From: Ligustrum vulgare
Lineage: Eukaryota; Streptophyta; Magnoliopsida; Lamiales; Oleaceae
Direction of reading: 5' to 3'
Assembly: GCA_963555705.1 (NCBI GenBank)
Contig: OY743189.1
Span: 3,551,501-3,615,500 of the forward strand
Length of the DNA: 64,000 nt
Positions 36,600-49,183 of the stretch are shown here, piece by piece (the first letter of the stretch is position 1; every line of letters begins with the position of its first letter). A program made the position numbers and the translations under genes. Under the pieces are notes generated by a model, which made no database searches, was not told where the DNA came from, and saw only the letters and a program-made list of their open reading frames with translations.

Positions 36600-37801
36600 T
36601 ACTTTAAAACAAATCAGAGATTTATTCACGTTCCCCAAATTCTAAATTTCTCAATTTAACCCTTCATTAAACTAGAAGAAAATCAATTTAATAATTTTCG
36701 AAATCTATCATTAACGCATACATATAAACACTAAATACCTAAATTTAAAAACTGAATTTAATCAATTAAATTTCGAAATTTAAACCAAGTCTAAATCTAA
36801 ATTTAGACACATGTATATCTATGCATTATCCAAAATTCCAATTTAATAAATTCAAATTAGACTATAATACGAATCTGAAAATACACAAAATATACATATA
36901 TAAAATTGTCCCTAAATCTGAACATACATTTATAATCTCAAAATTAAACTAAAATATCAATTAACCAAACTAAATAACTAATTTTTCGAAATCTGAAAAT
37001 ACTGTGAAAATTAGGCACATATATTCATCAGTAAATACATACAATTCAATAAATGCAACTGTGTTGTGTGTGTAAATCTCAGTGTGTGAGAGCAGTAGAC
37101 GAGGTGTGTGCGCATTCGACATTTTGTGGTTGCTTGTGTGTACCGAGGGGAGATAAAGCGGGGAGGGGGCCTTACCGGTGTCGGGGAGGTGCCGATGGTG
37201 TGAGGTGTGTGGTCGCCGTCCCCGGGAGAGGTTCGGTGAGGGCGAGAGGCAGAGAGAGCCGCGAGAGAGACGAGATGGGAGCGGTGTGAGAGAGAGAGAG
37301 GAGTGAGTCGCGAGAGGCTGAGAGATGAGGGAGAGACGAGAGCTGATTGTGAGAGTGAGCGGTCTGAGAGTTTGAGTCGGGTGTGGGAGTGGGATCCGGG
37401 TTTGGGAATAGGGTAGGGTTTTAAATTTTAACTTTCGAAATTTGTAACTTAGTCCCTCACTCTCCCCATGCGCATAGGTAGGTCCATAACTTCAATTTAG
37501 TCTACAATTACCACCAAATTTTCCCCAATTTTAATTTAACACAATTTAGGTCACTTACAACTTAATCAATTAAAAATTATAGCATGCTTAGGTAATAAAA
37601 CAATTAATCACATAAAATTTCACGTAACCAATTTATAAGTTTCTAATTGGCACATTGATCGAGACGGCGTCCAAGTCCTTCCACTGCAAAATACTTCAAA
37701 TCATAGACATTAAAAATTATCAATTTAAAATTTATAACAACATTAACATAAATATCACGTAGGATTTTAGAATTGTCCATAAAATGAAAAGCAGTCTTAC
37801 A
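35472..37801 (-). repeat. 3' LTR of element A'
   Basis: 2330 bp, TGTAACACCCC...GTCTTACA on the plus strand. Contains (TA)n(CA)n at about 36519-36599 and a purine-rich GAGA block at 37250-37340. Inner edge followed by ATTCCTTACCTCCTAAAAAG, the complement of the purine tract. Confidence 0.92.
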
Positions 37802-40800
37802 ATTCCTTACCTCCTAAAAAGAAATTTCGTCCTCGAAATTAAAACTTACCAAAAAGGTGTGGATACTTGGCACGCATTTCATCTTCGCGTTCCCAAGTAG
37901 CCTCTTCCACTGCATGATTCCTCCAAAAGACTTTAACTAATGTTACCTTCTTTCTCTTAAGTTCCTTATTAGCCCTTATTAAGGTTCTCGCATGACTATT
38001 CATATATCAGTTTCTCACGAAGATCTAATTACTCATAGCTGAGATTATAGATGAGTCTGGATAATACTTCCTCAGCAATAAGACGTAAAACACCGTTTGT
38101 ATCCCAGATGGTTTTGGTAGCAATGCAATCAAATAAATTAGGTCACTCATCATTTCAAGCCCCTCAAAGGGGCTCAACCTTCTTTTCTTCCCGAACCTCA
38201 TGACTCTTTTCATAGCAGCTACCTTCAAAAAGATCATATCTCCTTCAACGAATTCCAAGGTTTCCTTCTTCTGTCCACATAGCTTCTGTCTACTATGTGC
38301 AATTTTCATCCATCGACGGATCTCTTCTATAATTTATATTGTCTGCTGTACTATTTCTAGACCCAATAATTTTCTTTCTCCTTTCTCATCCCAATGAACT
38401 AGTGATTTATACTTCTTCCTGTAAAGTACTCAATACGGATCGAAATTTGATAGTTATTGTTGTAGGAGACCATCAACTCACATTATCCCACTTATGAATT
38501 CATTTACCAACTTTCTAATTCCATCCTTTCATAGGATCTATTCTAACGTCTAAACCTTAATATATATATATATATATTGATTGATCACATTCTTAAAACT
38601 AAAATCAAGAAGATTGACCAAAATAATCCAGAATTAGTGAAACTTGACGTCTATACCAAAATATACAGTAGAAATACTAAAACTTTGACAGAATCTTTCT
38701 AGAAAGATTCACAACGAAATCCTTTCTGAACATGTTGGCACTTCTTTTAAAATCAGAGGATCAAACTTAAATCCTGTAACCCATACTTATATATTGTAAT
38801 CAAGTATTCAGCATCATACACTCATCTTAAAACTAAAGCCAAGGTACTAATTTAAGAATTCATGTTTTCAAAATCATCATAACAACAATACTCTAACCAA
38901 GTATATTATAAATAAATCCTTGACCTATCACCAATGAATAAAACTTTTGTGATTCATATAAAATTCCTCATCAAGTTTACTTAACCCAAAGATACAATCC
39001 CATTATAAGTAAAAGTCACACAACTGACCTCAAATAATCATATCAATCTCTCTAAGATTACAACATAATAACCATCATATCCCTCACACGAACCTTTTAC
39101 ATCTATATACTCACTAAGATTTTATATCAGTCTCTCAAACTCAATAAATCTTGGATTCTGCCATTGTCACTCTTTCTGCACACTACTCCATAATAAATAA
39201 TTATTGTGAAGTCTTATTCTCATTTTCCACAAATCCTACCCACAAGGACAATTGTCTAAAATTTCATTTCTTATTTTTGAATCAAGATACCATCAATAAT
39301 AATCTCCACAATTTCATGGTATGTACTATCATAAACTTTCCTCCGATCAGATACATTACTTCTGCAATACTTGTACAAATCTAGGACCTGATAAAGTTTC
39401 TTTTATTAATTTCATCCAAAAATCTCTCATATGATATTTTAGTATCATCAATGAAAGCTTAACGTACATCAGTGAATCATTCAAATTACGATGAAACCTG
39501 ATTTATTTTCCATGACTGAGATTCATCTTTCTTCGAATTCCACTTAAAACCAAATATAGCATAACTTATTCATGGAAAGTCAACTTATTTCATAATCTCA
39601 ATACATCGTCACCTTCAGTTCTCACCATAAGAGCAATCGCATTATTCCTTATAATTATCTCTGGTACCTTTATATTCAAATGACCTTATGACAATCATCA
39701 TTATCTCACATAATCCCAAACCTTCAATCATATGTCCCCAAATTCTCATTTCGAATAAATGGTTACTCCTTTAAGGCATCTCACTATAAAATACTTTCAA
39801 TATCTCCCAATAATGATAACTGACTTTCCCAAATAATCATATTGCATGTAAATAACCAAATCTTTAACACATCATCTACCAATCAACTTCCAAAATAAAT
39901 CAACAGTATTATCACTTACCATCATAATTTATAATATTCTCCAATATAAGTGATCATTTCTCACTAATAATCAATAAGTTCCTAAGAATAATTAAAATTC
40001 TTTCCAATAATCCCATAACATTTGTCTTCACTCATCTTTTCAAAATATGACTTGACATTTCCCAATATACGCATCAAGTCATCACATAACTTCATGTATA
40101 CCTTGATATCCCAGAAAATCAATTCTTAATTCCTCAACATAACAATTTCAAATCATAGTTTCCAATATCAATATCTCACTTCCTTCAATACATTAATTGG
40201 CTCAAATGACCACCCATTAGTCATACTTATAAATATATGACACAAATCAAAATTCCAAAATTTCTTAGTTACAAGACCAAACAACATTATAAATTTCTCT
40301 CAAAATAGAGGAATAATTCACTTACTCAAACACAATATCCATTCCTTAATTCCCAATAATTAAGAATCAAATTTTTTTAAGTCTCAAATTTCATAATTTT
40401 TCTCATAGAAGTCTCAATAAAATCATATCACTCATAATCTCAACATCTCATCACCACTTCATAAAACTGGTTTTGCCATGTCTAAAATCAATTATGCAAA
40501 GTCTCATAAAACCATCTTTCTTCTTCATGTATAGCTCCTGAGCACCCCATGGCAAAAAGCTAGGTCGAACAAAATCTTTGTCCATGAGATTCTATAGTTG
40601 CACTTTGAGCTCTTTTAAGTTACGAAGGAGCCATCCGATATTATACCTTGGATACTAGAGTTGCGCACTTAATCGATGACAAATTCAATTTCTCTTTTAG
40701 GCGATAAATCACAAAGATCTTTTGAGAACATCTTTAGTCATTCTCGAATAACAGAAATTTGTTCGAGAGAAGTATTCACCTTAGACACTTCAATTATTGC

Positions 40801-41603
40801 AACCAGGTAGGCTTAATAACTCTTATTCATCAATTGACGAGCCTTCATCACTGATAATATCAAAATAGAAAGTTTCACCTTTACTTCAACAAAGCGAAAA
40901 GGGTTTCATTTGGAGGTTTAAATACCACCTTAACACGTAGCCAGTGATTGAAACCTTATACCGTAATAATCATTCCATTCCTAGTATTACATCAAGTTTG
41001 TGGGTATTCAGTGTTATGAAATCCATCATCTACTCCTTCCCATTCACCATGATTGGGAAATTTCTCAACACATAACTTTAGTTCAACAATTCTTCAAATG
41101 GCGTTGAAAATATAAACTTGGTCTCCAGCTACTGAGATGGGTAAATCAATTTTCCTATAATTGTGGAACTATCAAATGAGTGGGTAGTCCCGAGATCAAA
41201 CACGATAAGTGCTTAATACTAAGTTCGATGACTTCTCAACTTCTCGTTTGGACATTGTATACTCTCGTGCCGATATACCATTCATATCCATTTCTTATTT
41301 CACAAAAAGATCTAATAAACGGCACCCAAATTTTTAATAACCATTACTTTCTCACTTCCTCATTTACATAACCAAGGTATACACGCCATATTCATTAACA
41401 ACATCCTTAACCTTTAACTTTACAACATTTCATATTAACATGCAAATATTTACAATAATGAAAACATTACCACGCATTTACTAACTTGAACAGAAATTTA
41501 ACTTACCAGATGATCGAGAGAGAAGCACTTGAGGTGTGACTCAGTACCCGAACCATTTTCAAATAAATTTTAAAAGTCTACAGAATCGTTTTTAAAACTC
41601 TTA
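37802..41603 (-). pseudogene. Decayed interior of element A'
   Basis: 37850-38330 retains integrase-end/chromodomain traces (LEFVEGDMIFLKVAAMKR, YLIALLPKPSGIQ) with frameshifts. 40490-40640 is similar to the reverse-transcriptase N-terminal part of element A. About 40650-41210 is similar to its protease region. The 2 kb between 38400 and 40480 has no recognisable coding sequence, is A/T-rich and shows no long frame. No usable gag or pol. Confidence 0.75.
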
Positions 41604-41615
41604 GCTCTGATACCA
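41604..41615 (-). other. Primer binding site of element A'
   Basis: TGGTATCAGAGC on the minus strand, four bases inside the LTR start at 41620. Perfect despite the decayed interior. Confidence 0.9.
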
Positions 41616-41619
41616 AAAA

Positions 41620-42662
41620 TATAACACCCCAAGTTCAAAACCTTAAACCTAGGCGTGTTAACTTCCATTCACATTAAATGCGGAATTTAAATCGTTTACA
41701 CAATTAAAATATTCAATTAACTATTATAAATTTTACAGAAATTTCGGCAGAGTCTCCTCTATAAATTGGACATAGCCAACCTGTAGAGGAACACCAAAGC
41801 CATTTTAAAAGATTTAAAGCAAAAATCACATCTCAACCACATTCATCATTTCCAAAACCAATTCATCCAATCCCCAAACTCCTCAAGCATAAGATTTTCC
41901 AAAAATATCAAACGACATTGACAAATAAATTAAGAGGAAATTTAACCTCAAATGCGTCACCCATACTTAATCAAAATTAACTTCAACCAAACCATTATCA
42001 ATAATAATGAATGAAGAAAATAATTGAAACGATAACTTGAATAATTTTAACTTTATTAGTTAAGGCGGCGATGGGTACTGTCGGAGTCAACCGCCAAGTG
42101 TTCTCCTCTGATCATCAACTTTCATCACCTGAAATATGGGGAGGGATTGGGGTGAGCTAAAGCTCAGTAAGCAAACTTTATGCATGAATGTATGCTTATG
42201 ACATGAATGCTTTAACTTTGAAATATGTATCCCCATTCACTTTAACCTTTCAAAACTTTCAACATTTCGAACTTTCACTTTACATTTCAAAACTTTCACT
42301 TCATTTCCATCTATTCATTTAGTAAAATATACTTTCAGGTCACAAACACATTCGTTATTCATTTTAATAATAATCAAACATTAACCGAGATTAAAACTTC
42401 AATTTAACCCATGCCTGACTTTACATAATAACCAAAACACATAAAACCATATTCGAAATTAAGAGATAAAATTTCAATCCACGTTAGGAACTCTTATTTT
42501 TAAATTCAAACTGAAACTCAAATTTACATAATTTAACCTAACGTTATAAAATCCACTCCCATAAAATCCCAAAAATTCCACAAATCTTAAAACCAACATA
42601 TATCCAAACTTCACCCAAACAGTTAACTAAACTACAATTTTCATAAATCTCAAAAATCAGAA

Positions 42663-42738
<76 letters not shown>

Positions 42739-43910
42739 TTTAAAACAAATCAGAGATTTATTCACGTTCCCCAAATTCTAAATTTCTCAATTTAACCCTT
42801 CATTAAACTAGAAGAAAATCAATTTAATAATTTTAGAAATCTATCATTAACGCATACATATAAACACTAAATACCTAAATTTAAAAACTGAATTTAATCA
42901 ATTAAATTTCGAAATTTAAACCAAGTCTAAATCTAAATTTAGACACATGTATATCTATGCATTATCCAAAATTCCAATTTAATAAATTCAAATTAGACTA
43001 TAATACGAATCTGAAAATACACAAAATATACATATATAAAATTGTCCCTAAATCTGAACATACATTTATAATCTCAAAATTAAACTAAAATATCAATTAA
43101 CCAAACTAAATAACAAATTTTTCGAAATCTGAAAATACTGTGAAAATTAGGCACATATATTCATCAGTACATACATACAATTCAATAAATGCAACTGTGT
43201 TGTGTGTGTAAATCTCAGTGTGTGAGAGCAGTAGACGAGGTGTGTGCGCATTCGACATTTTGTGGTTGCTTGTGTGTACCGAGGGGAGATAAAGCGGGGA
43301 GGGGGCCTTACCGGTGTCGGGGAGGTGCCGGTGGTGTGAGGTGTGTGGTCGCCGTCCCCGGGAGAGGTTCGGTGAGGGCGAGAGGCAGAGAGAGACGAGA
43401 TGGGAGCGGTGTGAGAGAGAGAGAGAGACAGGAGTGAGTCGCGAGAGGCTGAGAGATGAGGGAGAGACGAGAGCTGATTGTGAGAGTGAGCGGTCCGAGA
43501 GTTTGAGTCGGGTGTGGGAGTTGGATCCGGGTTTGGGAATAGGGTAGGGTTTTAAATTTTAACTTTCGAAATTTGTAACTTAGTCCCTCACTCTCCCCAT
43601 GCGCATAGGTAGGTCCATAACTTCAATTTAGTCTACAATTACCACCAAATTTTCCCCAATTTTAATTTAACACAATTTAGGTCACTTACAACTTAATCAA
43701 TTAAAAATTATAGCATGCTTAGGTAATAAAACAATTAATCACATAAAATTTCACGTAACCAATTTATAAGTTTTCTAATTGGCACATTGATCGAGACGGC
43801 GTCCAAGTCCTTCCACTGCAAAATACTTCAAATCATAAACATTAAAAATTATCAATTTAAAATTTATAACAACATTAACATAAATATCACGTAGGATTTC
43901 AGAATTGTCC
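41620..43910 (-). repeat. 5' LTR of element A', outer end deleted
   Basis: 2291 bp, nearly identical to 35472-37801. (TA)n is shorter and (CA)n longer (about 42667-42735). Ten bases are absent in the GAGA block near 43393. Ends abruptly after GAATTGTCC, joined to the leader of the C gag gene. Confidence 0.9.
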
Positions 43911-44189
43911 GTTAATTTTTTTATTTTTATTAATTTCGAAAATTCATCATAATTCAAAAAAAAAATAAGTCACTCCGAAATTCAGGAACCACTTTCTTGA
44001 ATTTCCTTAAATTCTTGGTAATTCCTTGCCTTCCAAGTCAAATTAGAATTCTTGATATTCTTTCCTTTCTAGTCAAAATTCAAGAACCACTTTCTTGAAT
44101 TTCCTTAATTGATATTCCTTGCCTTCCAAGTCAAAATTAAAATTCATTATTAGTCCTTGTGTCAAACTATTATTCCATTACATTCCACA

Positions 44190-47100
44190 ATGTCCAAATT
44201 TCACGAAATTTCATCATCTAGGAAAGATAACTGTAACGCCCCGGATTTCGAGGAGCCGGAAACGTCACTTTTCTAAATTCTTGAATAAAAATTTTGTTGC
44301 GGAAAAATGATTAACTATTAAATATCGCATTTATTGAATAAAAGTTTAGCGATAATTCAAATGGAATAAGTAAATTCGTACAAATTTATAAAAATGATAA
44401 TTCTTGATAAAATGAAATAACTATTTCAAAGCTCACGACTTTTAAAAAAAATATCAATTTGTAATTTGCCGTCATTGCCCATCATTCGCCACCGTCTCCG
44501 AAATCTGCAAAAGATTTTTTAAAAAAAACGGGTTGAGCATTTCAAAAGAAATACTCAGTAGACTCGCGCATAATAATCATTTAACATTATAAATTAAAAC
44601 ACATATTCCTGATATTCAAGTTCTCATGCTCCCAGAGCAAGAAATTCTCATGAACATAAAAGTTCAAGTTCTCATGCTCCCAGAGCAAATAATTCTCACG
44701 AACATAAAAGTTCAAGTCTCATGCATTTAAGCAAGTAAATTCTCGTAACCTAGTCTCATGCTTAGAAAAGCAAGTAATTCTCATGAACACAATCATACAT
44801 GCTAAACTTATAATTCAAAAAATTATCGATGCGCACTTTTGAAAAACGTAAATTTGCAGATTAGAGTCTACCTTAAATCCGACGAGTGCACAGTTGAGCG
44901 GGAAACGACTTAAATCCTTTAATTTTCCGTACGCTTCGTCTAGCCCATAAGTTACATTAGTCTTTCGAAACTTATAGTTTAAAAATAATAATTTACAATT
45001 TGAGGACTGAAATTGATGTTTTGAAAGTGAGGGACTAAAATGAATACTTTGAAAGTTAAGGGGCTAAAATGAATATTTTTGAAAGTTGAGGGGCTAAAAT
45101 AAATACTTTTAAAACTTGGGTTTAAAATCAAATGAATTAAATCAGCAGGGACTAAAATAAAATGGAGGGTTAAAATAATAACTTTTGAAATTTAGGGCTG
45201 AAATGATCATTTTAAAAGTTGGGGACCGATTTGAAATAACTTTAAAAGTTTGGGGACTTAGGTGAAATTTTCTAAAAATCATAATTAATATAAACATTTT
45301 CTCTCTCTCTCTTCATTTGAATCCGAACAATGAGTGCGAGAGAGGCGAGAGACGATTGCGAGCAGAGGGAGTCTGTGGGGTCCTTTCCGGCGCCAACTAC
45401 CGGCGAGACACCGCCGTTACGTGGCGGCTGGGAGTGAGGTGTTGTGTGTGTGCGAAAGGGAGAGATTTTGGGGCGATTTGGGGCTGATTGGGTGCGAGAC
45501 CGAAAGTAAATCGAGGCTGGAAATTGTGGTTTTCCGGCGATAGTTTCAGCGATCGAGGTAGGTAGGTATTTGGGTACTCTATTTCTTGGGTTTTTGGGTT
45601 TTGATCTGGATTTGAAGCTGGTAGATGGGGATTCCGGTTTGGCAGTGGAGGTGGCGGTGGAGTTCGATGCAGTGGTTTGGCCGTCTATGGTTGTGGTGCT
45701 TGGTTACAGGCTGTGATGATGATGAAGATGATTCATTTGATGGTTAAGTTTGATTAGAATATGACAGTGGGCGGTGAATAGGCGGTAGTGATGGTGTTGC
45801 CAGGAAAAACTGAAATCGGTGGCTGTGCTTGAACTTGGAATTGAATCTGTATAGTTTGTGTCTTGGTGGTGCAGATTATTGGTTTTGGCAGCAAGAAATT
45901 TGATTAAATTGGGTGATCTGCAAATTGGTTTCAGGTCTGGCGGTTAGGTGGTGGAAGCAGTGATGGATTCCGGTGGTTGGTGAATGGCTTAGCAGATTGG
46001 TTGGTGGGGATGATGATGATGGTTGCTTGATGGTGGTTCGGTGGTGAAATTTGTGTATTGTAGGAAAATCTGATGATAGCAAACATGAAGGCGGGATGAA
46101 GGTATCTTTAAAGGGGAAGAGAAAGAAAAGAAGATGATTAATGGAGTGGGTGGGGGCTATAGCTATAGCTTTCGGCGATAGAGGTGCTGAGGATGGCTAA
46201 TGGCTTAATTAGTGTTGGTTGTGGTTGGGAATTTGCATATGATGGAGAAAATAAAAGGAAAGAGGTGGAATTATAGGAGAAAGTAGTGGAAGTGAGTTGG
46301 AATGAGGTGGAAAGAAAAATGATGGTGCTTTGTGTAAAGATGAAAAACGTGGGAGGGGTGCAATTAGGTTTAGTTAAATAGGATTAATTTAAGATAATTA
46401 ACTAAAAAAAATTGACTAACTTCAATTAGGAAACATATTTAAAACAGATATATTTTGGACTGAAAAAATAAATTTGAAAATATATAATTTTGAGATAAAA
46501 TTGAATTACGTACTTGGACTTAAAAATAATTTAATAAGGAAAATTGAGATATTTTTAATTATTTTGGAATTTAAAATGATTTTGAAAATAATACTTTGAA
46601 TAAATAATTAAAACAATATAATTTTAGAAATTCGGAAATTTAGTTTAACATCGAATGGATATAATATTTCTCGACTTTGGCTAGACGAATCCGTCGCGGC
46701 GTTAACTTCAAAATAATGGGTGAGATAGCAGCGACACGATTTTCTAAATATTAAAATAATTATTAAATGAGTAAAAATTCTTGGTCGCTACAATAACCAT
46801 AAATCTTCTCTGCTATTGATGATGGAGAAACGGTTTAAGGAGTTAGCTGCAAAATTGGAAGCGAATTTTGATGTGAAATTAGATGCGAAGTTTGGGAAGG
46901 TTAAGAACTCAGTAGATATGCATAGTGCAGAACTTGCTCAACGGCGTGAAAGGGAATATAGGCGTAACCATAAACCTAGGGTTGGGATTGGAGTTGATTG
47001 GGATGAAGATATTAATGCGAGGGTGCTTTTGAAGAGTCGAACAGAAATTTTTGAGGAAAGGATGATGTATGAATGGAAGGCTAGAAAAGAAGCTAAGTTA

Positions 47101-47742
47101 AGAAAGAGGGAGAGTGAAAGGGAGGATGAAGCTAAATTACAACAGGGTGAAATTGAGATTGGAGGGGATTTAAAATTGGAGTCTCAGGATATGGATGTTG
47201 AAAAGAAGGAGGGAGACTTGAAACATGAAGTAGTTGAAGAGACCCCGAATTTTGTAGTAGGAGATGAAAAGTTGGAATTAGGAGATCAAACTGCAATATT
47301 TGATGAGGAAAAATTGGAAGTTGGGCATGAAGAATTAGAAGAGGTGGTAGAGTCCAAAAATTTGGAAGAGGAGGTTGCGCGTGAGAATGTGGAGTTAGAA
47401 GAATTGGTTGAGTTTGGGAGTAAAAAGATAGAAGAGGTCGGGCAAGAAATTGCAAAGGAAGGAGGTGAAGAGCGGAATTTTGTTGGGAAAAATGAATTGG
47501 AAATAATTCATCATGAGTACAAGGATCCATACCTTGTACCTCGTGAAACTAACATTTCCCTCCCCATTTTTTTAAAATCTTTCTTGCAGGTTTATTGTGC
47601 ATGGAATTTTGATTTACATCAACCTTGGTCAATTCCCCTCGTGTTTCAATACCTTCTTGTCTACAAATTGGAGGAGCATCATCTATTGAATTCATGTCAT
47701 GGAGTCCATAATTTTCCGTTTGATCCAGGAGGTACAGTTTGA
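44190..47742 (+). pseudogene. Gag-like protein of element C, split by solo LTR D
   Basis: Starts at 44190 (MSKFHEISSSRKDN), is interrupted after codon 14 by 44232-46797, and resumes at 46798 as HKSSLLLMMEKRF, ending at 47742. The N-terminal helix (KLDAKFGKVKNSVDMHSAEL) is like the Gag N-terminus of element B ([16 protein letters not shown]). Then comes a basic segment (RREREYRRNHKPR), a long Glu/Lys-rich probable coiled coil, and a hydrophobic C-terminal stretch (LPIFLKSFLQVYCAWNFDL) shared with element E. No capsid core or zinc knuckle. Likely a trans-acting or packaging factor of a non-autonomous family; function inferred. Confidence 0.8.
44232..46792. mobile_element. Solo LTR D in the gag-like gene of element C
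   Basis: 2561 bp, TGTAACGCCCC...GGTCGCTACA, with a perfect duplication ATAAC (44227-44231 and 46793-46797). Deleting it and one ATAAC restores colinearity with the gag-like gene of element E. Contains a run of phrases of the type GGGGCTAAAATGAATA at 45030-45250 and G/T-rich sequence at 45550-46060; no credible gene. Related to the older LTR starting at 15770. Confidence 0.9.
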
Positions 47743-47754
47743 TTTTTCAAGAAC

Positions 47755-48052
47755 AACACCATGATTCGGGACGAATCATCCTAAAGAAGGAGGGAATGGT
47801 ACGAATCAAGGTGGGCTTGACGGGAAAATCTATAATTCAAGCCAAAACAAGAAGTCAAGCAGGTTCGGAGAATGTCAAAGATCAAACATTGCTTGTACGA
47901 AGAAGGTTCGAGGCTAAACCAAGTGATCAAGTCAAGAACAGCTTTATGATTCGGGACGAATCATTTTAAAGGAAGAGGGGATGATGTGATCAGGAAAAGA
48001 AGCCAAGAACAATGTTATGATTCGAGACGAATCATCTTAAAGGAAGAGGGGA
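47755..48052 (+). other. Triplicated hairpin plus purine-tract region of element C
   Basis: Three copies of ATGATTCGRGACGAATCAT followed by CTAAAG/TTAAAG and a purine run (about 47760, 47948 and 48016). The last one abuts the 3' LTR at 48053 and is the functional-type polypurine tract (AAAGGAAGAGGGGA). GATTCG and CGAATC can pair around a 3-base loop. The second copy is followed by TGATGTGATC, like an LTR start. Confidence 0.75.
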
Positions 48053-48938
48053 TGATGTGATCCGGAAAAGGCGTCAAAAATGAGAAATCAAGATACGGGC
48101 AATTCAACAATATTCTACATGGAAAAATGAACAAGTTTCGTGTTGGGCTCGAGTCGAGATTCAAATCACGTCAACGGATCAGAAAATTGGGCAGAAGATG
48201 CGTTACGGCCGTAACATTGTTTCTCACGGCCGTAACTTATGGATTTCACGGCCGCATCACATTCCTCACGGCCGTAAATGAAAATTGGTATTTTTGTTCA
48301 GAAGGAGATTTACGGCCGTAACATCAATCTTCACGGCCGTAACTAATATGGTGACATTTTGATCAGAGAAGGACTTAGGGCCGTAAGTCCGACTTTTACG
48401 GCCGTAAGCGGTGCAAATCAGATTTTTCGGGATTTTAGTATTTCAGTTGATTTGTATTTCCTTTATTGGTTTTTAATTCTTTTTCTGATTTTGATAATTT
48501 TGGTTATTTTGGTTATTTTAGGTATTTTAGCCTCATTAGAATTCTATTCAGAGTCAGTTAGCGACTAGGGTTTATTTTGCCTATTTATATGCTTTTCCAT
48601 TCAATGTAAAAAACAGAATACTTTTGATGAATAAAATTATTGAGTGTTTTTACTCTCTCTAAAGGTGAGGATTTTCCCTTTAAACATCGAACTCATCAAG
48701 ATTGAAATCTTGTAGCGTTCAACAAATCGAACTTATCAAGGATCTGGACATTCCTTGTGGCGTTCCCCCTTTGTGGTTCTTATCTCCGCATCGTAACGGG
48801 TCTCGGGTTTAATATACCCCTAGTTCTTGCGTCGTGAGGTCGGGGTTGCATTGTTATCGTCCGTTCCAACCTGAATTCGGAACTTTCCAAGCATTATTCC
48901 GCGACCTACGACGAGGACCCCCTCCCGGGTTCTCATCA
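48053..48938 (+). repeat. 3' LTR of element C
   Basis: 886 bp. Palindrome cores at 48206, 48227, 48249, 48269, 48313, 48334, 48378 and 48399 (spacings 21, 22, 20, 44, 21, 44, 21). A TGAATAAAATTATTG block near 48627 may act in 3'-end formation. The end GACCCCCTCCCGGG...CTCATCA resembles that of solo LTR G. Confidence 0.92.
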
Positions 48939-48943
48939 CCTTC

Positions 48944-49178
48944 TGCATTCTTTTCTCCTTGTTCTTTGACCCAAATGCATTGTAACGGTTTTGGCTCATC
49001 TTCCATATTGTCATGCATTGAAAATGGAGTCTTCAACCTTGCACTTGAATATTCATCCACCCAAGCCTGCATAAACCCATGCATTGCTTGCTTGATCTTC
49101 TTAGCCCTCAGCCTCGTTTTTGGTCCCACCGGTACATGCAACGGATCCTTACTCGTTGGGCCACTCAGGTACTCATCA
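48944..49178 (-). repeat. 5' LTR of element B, outer segment
   Basis: Matches 28674-28908 and restores the B LTR after the element C insertion. Bordered on the right by the B target duplication CTAAC. It also contains the LTR copy of the Pol C-terminal sequence (GPKTRLRAKKIKQAMHGF on the minus strand), here not attached to a Pol frame. Confidence 0.88.
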
Positions 49179-49183
49179 CTAAC

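Larger units (their letters stand above)
35472..43910 (-). mobile_element. Element A': young Tekay-type element with a decayed interior
   Basis: Two LTRs (35472-37801 and 41620-43910) that are almost identical, differing at only about a dozen places plus microsatellite length. They flank 3.8 kb in which only eroded traces of Pol remain. Primer site at 41604-41615. The right LTR lost its last 25 or so bases in a deletion that also removed the end of the C 5' LTR, so no target duplication is left (left flank CGTTC). Minus orientation is shown by the primer site on the right and chromodomain traces on the left. Confidence 0.88.
34751..48938 (+). mobile_element. Element C: short gag-only LTR element inside the B LTR, itself twice interrupted
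   Basis: Bounded by a perfect duplication CCTTC (34746-34750 and 48939-48943). LTRs run TGATGTGATCCGG...CTCATCA. The 5' LTR is cut after GGCGTTC (35471) by element A' and its remainder, with the primer site, is lost. The 3' LTR is 48053-48938. The internal part holds one gag-like reading frame (44190-47742, split by solo LTR D) and a repeated hairpin/purine-tract region, with no protease, polymerase or integrase. Closely related to element E. Confidence 0.88.
28048..49178 (-). mobile_element. Element B: CRM/Reina-like Ty3/Gypsy element with a 14-kb element in its 5' LTR
   Basis: Bounded by a perfect 5-bp duplication CTAAC (28043-28047 and 49179-49183). Without the insertion 34751-48943 it is about 7 kb. 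Order in its own direction: 5' LTR, primer site 34177-34188, gag 33581-32493, protease, reverse transcriptase, RNase H, integrase, and a Pol C-terminus reading into the 3' LTR. Overlap of pol with the 3' LTR and a short GPITRLRAKK motif there recall the CRM clade of chromoviruses; Reina is the alternative. At least five in-frame stops and four frameshifts make it inactive. Confidence 0.9.

Noticed and set aside
36396..36638. Small protein with Val-Cys and Ile-Tyr repeats (also at 42544-42774)
   Set aside because: Runs through (CA)n(TA)n microsatellites in the two A' LTRs; its length changes with the repeats.
37053..37289. Cysteine-rich small protein (also at 43189-43437), secreted-peptide-like
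   Set aside because: It lies within the LTRs of A', has no signal peptide, and its end differs between the two LTR copies because of a ten-base deletion. Chance frame in G/T-rich LTR DNA.
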